From Isoetes taiwanensis (Eukaryota > Streptophyta > Lycopodiopsida > Isoetales > Isoetaceae): DNA of 64,000 bases. Under the pieces are notes generated by a model. It was not told where the DNA came from and searched no databases. It saw only the letters and a program-made list of their open reading frames with translations. The position numbers and the translations under genes are program-made. The stretch is taken from contig JAJEKV010000002.1 in assembly GCA_021234155.1 (NCBI GenBank), forward strand, positions 34,888,128 through 34,952,127. The letters are read 5' to 3'. Shown here piece by piece: positions 46,822-55,714 of the stretch (its first letter is position 1; each line of letters opens with the position of its first letter).

Positions 46822-47914
46822 TCAAGGGCGTTCCTTGCGGATGCGACGCGCCAAGTGCAAGTCCTTGGGCATCAGGGTCACCCTCTTCGCATGGATTGCG
46901 CAGAGGTTTCCCTCTTCGAACAACTGGGTGAGTTCTGCTTCCGCAGCTACCTGCAACACCCTAGTTGTCAGAGACGTCACCCGATAGTCGGTGACGAACT
47001 CCTGCATCACTTCCCGCATGAGTCGCTCGAATGGTGCCTTCCTAATCAGGAGATTAGTGCACTGTTGAAAGTGCTTAATCTCCCGAAAAACTCGGGCATG
47101 CGAGGAGTTAGGCCCATGGTGGACCTTCTTGGGCTTCTTACCGTGGTGGCGGCGGCTTGGGCTGGTTCTTCTTGGGTCGACCCCCTCCACATAGCGCCAC
47201 ATTACGGGCGACAATGCCGGTCATTATACCTCGTCCAACGGCCAGGTATTCAAAATGCGCTTGAGAGGCGCGTTTGAAGAGTGTCCTCCTTCAAAGGTGA
47301 AGGATCACTCACCCATATACGCTTCTTAACCACCTTAGGTGGCTCGCCCCCTTGGATAAAGCGGCCCTTGGGTACCAGCCCTCCTCGGGCTCCTCTTCCT
47401 CGTCGCCTCCTCCTTCTTCCACCTCCTCTTCTTCCACAGCCCAGGGGAGGTTCTTCAATCCGCACGGTCCTTGGGGCCGATCATTCCTCCTCTTAGTTAA
47501 GCCTCTCTGCTCCCTCGGCTCCCGGTTCTCTCTCTTCTTCTTCCTTGCGGCCCTCTCTTACGGCCACTTTCAAAACCTTCTCCTTGCCCTTCTTCTTGGG
47601 CAATTGGAGGACTGCCTCTTGAGTCAGTCTTTGGGGTTGCTCTTCCACTGCTCTTCCACCTCGGTGTCCAGAAGGCCCAAAATGGCCAGGATTCTCCGGT
47701 TCTCTGGGTGCCTGCTGATGAAGAGCTCCTGCTAGGTGCGTCCTCCTCAGCGTCATGGTAGGTTGCGTCGCTGCTGCTGGAGGGAAACTCCTCTTCCCCC
47801 TTCTTAGGTCGGAGGTGCTCCGGGATTTTTCTTATGTATGGCCCCAGCTACTACACCAGCCATCGAGCGTGGGTCGCCACTTAACTTCCTAGCTGTCTGT
47901 TTGGTGCGAGCCAT
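46822..47914 (-). CDS. histone H3-like protein encoded inside the retrotransposon
   Basis: ATG 47914 starts [10 protein letters not shown], identical to the first ten residues of canonical H3, then diverges ([12 protein letters not shown]). About 270 codons of low-complexity, alternating acidic and basic linker follow, read with three or four frameshifts (47800-47140). The C-terminal ~87 residues (47085-46825) form a full H3 histone fold: [16 protein letters not shown] (alphaN), [10 protein letters not shown] (alpha1), [12 protein letters not shown] (loop 1), [20 protein letters not shown] (alpha2), [19 protein letters not shown] (loop 2 and alpha3) and a final RIRKERP. By eye about 60% of positions equal canonical plant H3. 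Loop 1 has the canonical length, unlike most CENH3s, although HFQxxTNLLI resembles CENH3. It may be deposited in chromatin, act as an H3-tail decoy, or help targeting; all are inference. Alternatives are a captured, decaying host gene or two H3 pieces. Confidence 0.8.
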
Positions 47915-48003
47915 ACTTAACGGTCTAGAAAACGGGTGACGTAAGGCTGATCAAGAGAGATAAGGTGGAGGAAGGTTTGGAGGGAAAATGAGGTGGCAAG
48001 ACT

Positions 48004-48011
48004 ATTTAAAG
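48004..48011 (-). promoter_or_regulatory. TATA box before the H3-like gene
   Basis: The minus strand has CTCTTTAAATAGT about 90 bases upstream of the MARTKQ start. A CT-rich leader (TTCCTCCACCTTATCTCTC) lies between. The arrangement suits a separate promoter rather than translation from the genomic LTR transcript. Confidence 0.5.
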
Positions 48012-48014
48012 AGG

Positions 48015-48463
48015 AGGGTCCCTGGGAATATTCTCCTGGCATTAATAGGCCTACTTATTAGCCCCTTATTAATTACACCATAGTACCCTTATTATTAATA
48101 TATGTTTAATTTCTAATACATATACTAAAATTCGTATTATACCCTTAGAATTTCAAATTTCCTAATAGTTTGAAGTATTAATTATGGATTTGCGCCATTT
48201 TTCACCCAGTTCTCCATTGGCATGATTCTTTCACCCATTTTAGGTGAAATTTGATGCATGCATAATTTTCGGGCCCAATTTTACTAGAAGGTGAATTTGA
48301 CTCATTCACGCCTTAACCAATTTCGGACCCACTACCTAGGAGAAACATTTTCCCCTATTTTCGAGGGTTCAATGGTGGAAATTTCTATTTCTCACCCCTA
48401 TAGGCTTGTTAGACTACTTTCATGGTTATGGTCGGTTGCTAGTTCTTGGTCAACCAAGAACAT
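48015..48463. other. 5' untranslated leader of the chromovirus
   Basis: AT-rich and without coding signature, between the PBS and the H3-like gene's promoter. Confidence 0.5.
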
Positions 48464-48475
48464 CTCCTGATACCA
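48464..48475 (-). promoter_or_regulatory. primer-binding site of the chromovirus
   Basis: The minus strand reads TGGTATCAGGAG one base inside the 5' LTR. The first nine or ten bases match the tRNA-iMet primer site. Confidence 0.75.
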
Positions 48476-48476
48476 T

Positions 48477-50112
48477 TGTGACGCCCCCGCTAAATATCTA
48501 CGGGCGAAATGCACCTTCTCGGCAGGAATTCCCCCGTCCGGCTCATCAACCGCCTGACAGCCCTCCGTCTACCCCTTCAAGAATCCTCGAATCCTCCGTC
48601 GCGGGAAGGGGACACGAAAGGTGTCTTGCACGCCCTTCCCTATGGGTTCCTATCACGTGGCGAAGCATAACACGCCGGAACTAGCAATACAATACAATAT
48701 GCTACCTCGGGGGTAGCTCAATCGCATATCCATAGATGCAAAGAACATAATCATATGCCATAAAACATGAGAGCTCCTACCCGGGGTCTCGACACCGAAG
48801 GGAAGTCAATCGGACCGATAGGCCTCAAGATAGAGCGTAATCAAATCATAACAATGGCGGGGCTGGCATAAGACAATGGCTAGGGTTGACCACTCCATCC
48901 GCCCCTCTCACAGGCATACTTTTGCGGATGGGCTAGATCAAGCTGTGTGGTATGACTCTAACCTTCCTGATCACGCTAATCCCATGGCATCACCCATCGA
49001 CTACTCCAGTTGCATCTCCCCGTCCGGCGAGGTAGGAAGGGTTGCATCTCCCTTCCCTGGGTCTAGAGGCTCCACAGGCGGCTAGAGAATCGTGGCGACA
49101 CACGCATTCGCACCACCGACCCCCAAAACAAGAGCCAAGCCGACACTTGCAACTCTTGAGAGGGCGTACACACCATCGCCCCCTGAGGTGTTTCGGACCC
49201 ATGCTCGCCCACACCTAAGTGACCGACCATAAGCCTAGCCCACCGTGGGATCCCCCTCAGTCCCCACTCGTGCGGGATCCACCCTCCATCTTGCCTCTAG
49301 CCCCGTTGTGTGGTGCTGAGTCACATCATAGCTTCCATAGCTCTGGGTTCCTATGCACAAAGCCGCAACTAATAGGAACTAAGGGATCTACACTAGAGCA
49401 TACTACATATGGCCCTAGGTCTCTACCCCCTTCCCAACACAAGAGGAACAACATGATCAACCATCATCACATAATCATCATGAACAATATCATATGAACA
49501 TCTTAACCTAATCATACATATCTATCTATCGCTTAGGGTTCCTTGATTAGGGTTCAAGATGTTCAACAATGGATCTAGGGTGGCTCTACTCTAGACACGA
49601 ATCACTAACCCATCTCGGAGTGCTAACTTCCGATGAACTAACATGAACTCTACTCAACCTACCTCCGAAGCGCTTCCTCCCATCCCCGGCGTCTCCATGC
49701 TCCTAGGGCGTGGTTCGAAGGCTTGCTCCTTCTACTCATCATACACACCCTCCGTGGGCTGCTGCCCGTGCTAGACTATGACTTAACGGTGGCTTGAAAC
49801 GGGGTTTGCACGGATGAGAGCTCAGTGCTAGGGTGGAAAAAGGGTCTAGGGTTAGGGTTAGAGCTCATATAGGTGTGGGTCCACGTGGGATGCCACGTGG
49901 CACCACTAGGATGAGGCCGTGTGGCGGTTGCTCCAGTAGGATAAGGCCATGTGGAAATGGGCCTTATCCTAAGGTTATCTAAGTTAAGTAATTAACTTAG
50001 ATGTGCACCCCTTGCCACTTTCTAAGGCATACAAGGCTACCTAGGTAGACTTGTATGGTGATTGGCCCGTGAATATAATGTGTTATAGCGTATATTCCTC
50101 TGGAACGTCACA
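48477..50112 (-). repeat. 5' LTR of the chromovirus
   Basis: Matches the LTR at 37202-38811 throughout, with clustered small differences and a slightly larger total length (1636 versus 1610 bp), partly from an extra GGTTGCTCCAGTAGGATAAG-type insertion near 49925. It carries the same TATA-like and telomere-like sequences (telomere units at 49845-49861). Confidence 0.9.
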
Positions 50113-50200
50113 CTCGCTGCCCTATATCACCCTTGTGTGAATATGCACCTAAACCAAATGGGGTTCCAGGGGGATTTATTTTAAAAGTGTTGGATGTAAT
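50113..50200 (+). mobile_element. right part of the split MITE-like copy
   Basis: After the CTCGC duplication the sequence GTGAATATGCACCTAAACCA, then GGGGGATTTATTTTAAAAG and TGTTGGATGTAATGGTT, matches the right inverted arm of the MITE at 566-650. Together with 36975-37201 it restores one interrupted copy. Confidence 0.75.
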
Positions 50201-52582
50201 GGTTTGTGTTAACTTAATATTTTTTTGTTGGTCTCCTTTGAGCCTTGGATAACGTGGTGTGCATATTAGTTATTATTGTAGATACAAATTAACCATATGA
50301 TATCTTTAAGTACAAATTATATAAATGATAAATTAACCCTATGACATCTTTAAGTACAAATTATGTGAATGATATATGATATAAGATGTTTTATTGTGAA
50401 TTCACAACAATGGAAATATAAGGGATCATCACTTACTAAAATGGTGCATAGATGTTCCGCTACATAGAATTGTAGGATTTGATACCCTATTAAGTTGGAT
50501 TTGTGAGCTTTGTGAGATTTGAACCCACATGCACATCCATGTATATTCTGTGAAAATAGTCGCAATTGAACTAATGTAATGTCCCCAATCAATGATATCA
50601 CCACATTATCTCTGTCGTTCCAACCTGGATCTGAGAATAAAAAATACATCACGCTATTGCATCCAACAAGATAAACACAACATAAAGAGTCTTTATTCAT
50701 CACACTATTGTATCCAAGTAAGTAGAATACATAGAGTCTTCATTAGAAAATCGTATCCCGCAGAATGCTCTCCTATTAATAATCAGAGCCAAAGTGATAC
50801 TTTGACCCATAACAAATCAAAAGAATGGAGATTGAACATGTATAAATAAATAGAATTAGCCTCACGTAAGAAAATACCTCTATGCAATAATGATCAGGTG
50901 GCCTTGTTCTCAATCTGTATCAAGCGATGGAGCAGTTTTTTCAACCCTTCAGTTCTGATACTATCCTGGCTCTTTGATATATGATTGTCTGAAGAAGGTC
51001 AAAAATAGTTGTTAAAGCATGAAGATGCTCACTCAGGGTCATCATCTAATAAAGAGACTTGTTAGTAAATGTATTGGTCATCACCTTAGACAACATTTGC
51101 AAAAACCAATAGATTCTCGCATACAAACGCCTTTTAAGACTATTGCAACTGCATAAGCCTTTCTCTAACTCTTAAACAGACTGCCAAGTGCAGAACATAG
51201 ACATGAATAAGACATCACTCCAGGCAATAGTAAGCCATAATAGAACTAGCTATACTTGTTTGGCATAATGATTGTACTTGTTCTGCTAGCTATTGCTTGC
51301 AATAATCTCTTTCTTAAATGTTTCTGCCATAGCCTTACCAGAGTGAGACTTACCAGCTATAGCTCCTGCGAGCCTTTAATTCTATCGAATGGAAAAAATA
51401 AAGTGTTTGATTCTCCCTAATGCTTCAGATGGTATGAGCAGTTACGAATTTGGGCCATGCCTAGAAGACCCAAGATACAACATAATATAAAGAACCATAA
51501 TAATGAATTTGCTTCACACCCAATTTGAGGAAACAAATGAAGTTCCAATCACTTACAATTTGAGACCAGAGGCCTATAGAGCTCCAGGGTATGGAAGATA
51601 TGAATTTAGGCCCCAAAATGGACTGGAAGAACCAAAGAAGATCTCTATAATATAATGTAGAGCGGTTGAAATCCGAAATAAAGCAAACAAAATGACTTAT
51701 AGCTTGTAAACAGAGCTCCAAGGTCTATTTGAAACAATAATCATTTCGTAATATGTCTTCTCCAAAAGAAGGTGCGTGTAGGGAATCTGGAATAGGGTGA
51801 AAAACGAATTTTCTTGGTCTTTAGTGATGGCCCAACTTGTTTTAGGAAAAATGAAAAAAGAATTCTCCACAAGGCACAACTTGACAGGGTGCAGCCTCCT
51901 AGAATTCCTGTTTCTTTAGAGTGTGCTTTTGACTTGACTAAAGGAATAAAATTTGGTGACTAGCAATATAGAATATGAGATCTACTTAAATTCACCTTGT
52001 CTATTACTCAAAATCTAAATTGAATTATGGTTAACGAAATATTATAATTACTTCTTTACAAAGATTAAATATTCCTCCATAGCAAGAAGATAAACGTTGT
52101 AGTTGCATATGAAGGTATTTTAGCACAAATCTCTTATAGACCATTAATGCTGGGCTTCGTTCCTATTTATGATACAAAAATTGTTATAATGATGTTTATA
52201 TTGATATGATATGATGACCTTCATGGCCATATGTAGCATTCAACTTGCTCTCCAAAACCTAAAAAGACGAGATCGTATCTTCATCTTGCTACATGATAAA
52301 AAATAGTACCAACATGTCATCTAGAGCAGGGGGACAACTTTGTGAGACGTGACACTCACTCATAATAATGCTTTTATGTAAAGCAAACTATTATCTTGCC
52401 TCTAAGATTAACAAGTAGATTGTGTTGCTCTCATCATGCGAAGCAATATAAATTCCATTGTATATATGAGATGAGATAAACTCGCCCATAATTTATTTAT
52501 TCATACAAACTTAATATGAAGCACACATAATAATATTATATAGGAAAGAACCTCAAGTTTTATTCACGACATCTTGGTAGAT
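50201..52582. other. intergenic, nothing recognised
   Basis: AT-rich. A ~60-base phrase (ATGACATCTTTAAGTACAAATTAT) occurs twice near 50298 and 50340. Another duplicated phrase with ATCACACTATTG(C/T)ATCCAA occurs near 50650 and 50698. No gene is supported. Confidence 0.45.
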
Positions 52583-52969
52583 CTAGCATTTCACTTTGTA
52601 TGATTTGGCATTGGAAACCTGGGTGCAATCAATATCGTTCCAGTTGATTTGTGGCGTGCCACCACAATTGGGACCATAGTAGAGCTTGAATGGCGCCCCT
52701 TTGAACTTGAACCTGTAGGCAACATCCTTTTTGCTGAAGTTGACACATCCAGCGGTACAAGTAATGGTTTTAAGAACATTGTAGCAATTTGGATCTTTAT
52801 AAATTATTGCCTTGCTAAGTCCGGCGCTTGCAATGGATGCATGAAAGACTAGAAAGATTGCCACAGCCGTCAAAAAAAGAACTTTGTAGGATGCCTTGAA
52901 AAAAAAAGAGGACCTTGTGAGTGTGAGAATTCAAAGAGTAGAAATACGACGTCCAAATTTGCTTACCAT
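52583..52969 (-). CDS. MiAMP1-like secreted antimicrobial peptide
   Basis: The best model has two exons. Exon 1 is just ATG (52967-52969), followed by an intron starting GTAAGC (52966) and ending TTTCAAG. Exon 2 begins at 52894 and runs to a stop at 52583. This adds a classic signal peptide (ASYKVLFLTAVAIFLVFHAS, cleavage after IASA). The mature part is about 79 residues with six cysteines: PNCYN, TITC, AGC, PNCGG, DIDC and VKC-stop. The spacing and the YYGPNCGG segment resemble the beta-barrelin (MiAMP1) family of plant antimicrobial peptides found in Macadamia, conifers and seedless plants. Location is expected to be extracellular. A TATA box lies about 60 bases upstream. No frameshift is present, unlike most genes here. 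Family assignment rests on cysteine spacing and should be checked by structure or profile. Confidence 0.7.
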
Positions 52970-53025
52970 TTTGCTTGCTTGTGCTTGTTTGAATGTGTTG
53001 GGTTGGATGCATCAAGGCATGTCAT

Positions 53026-53035
53026 GTATATATAT
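53026..53035 (-). promoter_or_regulatory. TATA box of the antimicrobial peptide gene
   Basis: TATATATATA on the minus strand about 60 bases upstream of the ATG at 52969, a normal distance for a short leader. Confidence 0.65.
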
Positions 53036-55560
53036 AGCTAAAGATGGCGGCCTTGTCTTAGTAGACTAGGCCACATGGCAATATTTGATTAGATCGGAGG
53101 TGGAAGCCTCCATATCCATATCTAGGAGACTTTTGCAGCAGAAGCCGGTTAGTGTCATGTTGCCTTAGTAGACAACATCACGATTTATGATGCTTGAGAC
53201 CAAGAAACTTCTAAACGAGTGATTCATATGACAACATCGTCTAAATCGACAACATTCATACGTGATGTTAAGTCCCCCCTCCATGGCGTCACTTTGAGAG
53301 GTGGCAACATCTCTTTGGTTCGCTCAGGATAAACCATCAATGGTGACGTCGTTTTGACAAAATTAGGATTTGAATTGGCAAAATTAAATGATACAACATT
53401 TTGACGGGCAACATCGAACAAAATGATTTGCGTCTGAATATGTCAAACCCTAATGTTAGGGCGGCAGCACAGTCGTTAGTGGAGATGTTGCCGCCTTTGA
53501 TTTCATATTTTGATGGCGGTAGCTGTACCATGGATTTCTATCGTGATTTCTACAAGAATTCGTGAACAGAAAGCATTGGAATGCATTTTCACCATTAATT
53601 CAGCTCGCTAATGCCTTTATGCTGCCTTTTTTGTGGTGAGAAGGTGGATTTTGCATTGAAGGAAGTTAAAGTTTTACAAGCGATTGGTCCAACATAAGCT
53701 GATGCATTAACAGTAGCAGGTGATCCTCATGCCTGGTTTGCATTCTTCCATTTGCCACAAAAATGTTTTTGGCCTTCCACAGTCTCGTGTTCTTTAAGTT
53801 AACACTAAGAAAAATATTAACTTATGCCCGTGTGCTTCTGTTGCAACTTACTCATTATTTTTGTACTTGGACACAGGCATATTAACAGCAATCGTTAACA
53901 GCAGAAACCACAAGGGAAGCAATTGTCGGATCTTAGTATTACTATTCCATGTCAAGGTCGTCATACTGCTATTGCCTTGATGCCAAAAACATCTGTCCAG
54001 AAGCTTTTAGTATCTCATATGGAGCTCAAAGCAAGTTTTCTGAAGTTGTAATCAAGTAGACTAGGCTTTTAAATGGAAGAACTTTGCAAAGGCGTGCTCA
54101 AGCATGATCTTAATGGCTTCTTTCCTTCTGTAAGTCATTTGCTATAATGAAAGACTCATGAGCGCTATTTTTTTTCAATTGCAAACCTAAAACAAGTTAT
54201 CTAGGCATTTTTTTTAATGGCGAGCAGTCTGATGTAGATGCACCAATCTGTGTGCAAAGTTTATGGTCAGCTGTTTGGGATTCTCCATTTGATAATGGAG
54301 TCCATGTGTAAAATCTATGGTTGGTTGTTTAGGGAGTTTTACATGCTTGCAATGTTCCAATCATTTGTCTGGTGCAGGGCTGGTGCAGGCTTAATGCTTT
54401 CATGATCATGTAAGTTGATCTCTGTTTTATCACACACTTTACTCATGTTTCATCATTTATCTAAGGCTTGAGCACGTATTCTGAGCTGGTGGTATTTGAT
54501 TTTCCCTGAATGTGATGCAGATATGCTGCCCATTTGGAGGGAGCTAGGCATGAGAAAGAAGCCAAATTTGGTGGTTGTGATTTTCATTAACTCACTGTTC
54601 TAAAGTAGTTGTTAATGCAAGTATATGATGGAAAACATTTGTGAAATAGGATCTTAATCCAGTGTCTGAGAGGGGTTTCTGGCTACATCAAATATTTATG
54701 CTTTTTATTTGTTATGCTCCTCAATGCCCTGTAATCAGGAAATGTGAGAATGGAAAACTTAAGAGTCTCTTTCTCCAACAAACTCATGGTCATAGCAGGG
54801 GATATGTTGAAGACGAATATAAGGCTACTTTGACCACTAGCTTTCCCACCATCCGACAGTTATACAGTGTTGGTGATAAAGAAGCTAATTAATGAGATGA
54901 AGTCATAGATTTTAGATTTGTGTTGGCCTTTGATCTCTTTTGTATTTATGCACAAGGAAGGGCAGTGATTAATTAATGAGCTTAGAAAACATTTATCACT
55001 TTCAGCACATTGCACATCATACGCAATTCGGAAATACATTCTCATGAATTTGGCCTATGTGAAAGCCAAGGGAAGGCTAATAGGATATGTCAGATTGTAT
55101 TAGCAATGGATTGAATTACTCCTTGCGGGCCACTTTCTATTCTAGATATATTTTTTTCCAGCAAATCATATGTCTATATTTATAACATGCTACTTATCAG
55201 AGTTTTCCATACACGTCAAGGAAAGTAGGCATTCATTCTTGTCTATCTTCAAATGGGAGCTTGTCATATGGCAACCATTCTGATCAAGAATGACAAATGA
55301 GTATTGCATTCTTGAACCAATCAAGAAGGGAGCTTTATGGAATAGGCCCGAAGAAGGAAGCTATGGCAACTCTGGCACTGAAGCCTGAAGAAGGCTATGG
55401 CAGCTTCGGTATTGTAGCCTGAAGGAACTCTAGCAAAACTCACCATTGTTGAATCTGCCAAGACTCACCATCGATGCCTTTCCTTGATGTTGTAGAAATG
55501 GGAAGAAGTCGTAGATTCTGATGTGAATGGGGCAAGCTGGCTACTGCTAACAGTCGGGAA
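53036..55560. other. intergenic with a few exon-like stretches
   Basis: Two plus-strand stretches look protein-like: around 53895-54050 (GKQLSDLSITIPCQGRHTA, then ALMPKTSVQKLL) and around 54520-54575 (YAAHLEGARHEKEAKFGG, after a GCAG acceptor). They are not linked by a clear gene model and match no family I know. The minus strand around 53224-53531 has short frames without features. An AGGCTATGGCA-type phrase is repeated near 55360 and 55393. Confidence 0.3.
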
Positions 55561-55714
55561 TGCTTTAATCATAAACCATTAACCATAGTAACAACCCCTG
55601 ATTAATCTCCTTAACGAATCTGTGCTTGACCTAATGAACCCTTCTGTAAATACCCATGTTCTGCATGTACACAGACAATATAATATACAGATGACATGAC
55701 TATAATTCCCTTCA
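55561..55714 (-). repeat. truncated 3' LTR of the copia element
   Basis: It matches the outer 151 bases of the 5' LTR (60344-60494) with a few differences, for example GCATGTACACAG versus GCAACACAG. It ends abruptly, with unrelated sequence to its left. Confidence 0.85.

Larger units (their letters stand above)
37202..50112 (-). mobile_element. Ty3/gypsy chromovirus carrying an H3-like gene and acc2
   Basis: A complete element of 12911 bp on the minus strand. LTRs start TGTGACG and end CGTCACA (1610 and 1636 bp) and are flanked by the 5-bp duplication CTCGC at 37197-37201 and 50113-50117. A tRNA-iMet-type PBS lies inside the 5' LTR and a polypurine tract inside the 3' LTR. The order in element sense is 5' LTR, PBS, H3-like gene (47914-46822), acc2 (46045-44539), gag-pol with integrase and chromodomain (44329-39616), short tandem repeats, PPT, 3' LTR. 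Placing two extra genes between PBS and gag is unusual. All genes carry frameshifts, so this copy is probably non-autonomous unless assembly errors explain them. Confidence 0.9.

Noticed and set aside
46822-47214. Start of the H3-like protein just upstream of the fold
   Set aside because: The first codon there is TTG after a stop, not ATG; the [10 protein letters not shown] start at 47914 with its own promoter is the more natural beginning.
46822-47914. Simple call as CENH3
   Set aside because: HFQxxTNLLI is CENH3-like, but loop 1 has the canonical H3 length, the C terminus is H3-like and the tail is canonical [10 protein letters not shown]3-like is the safer call.
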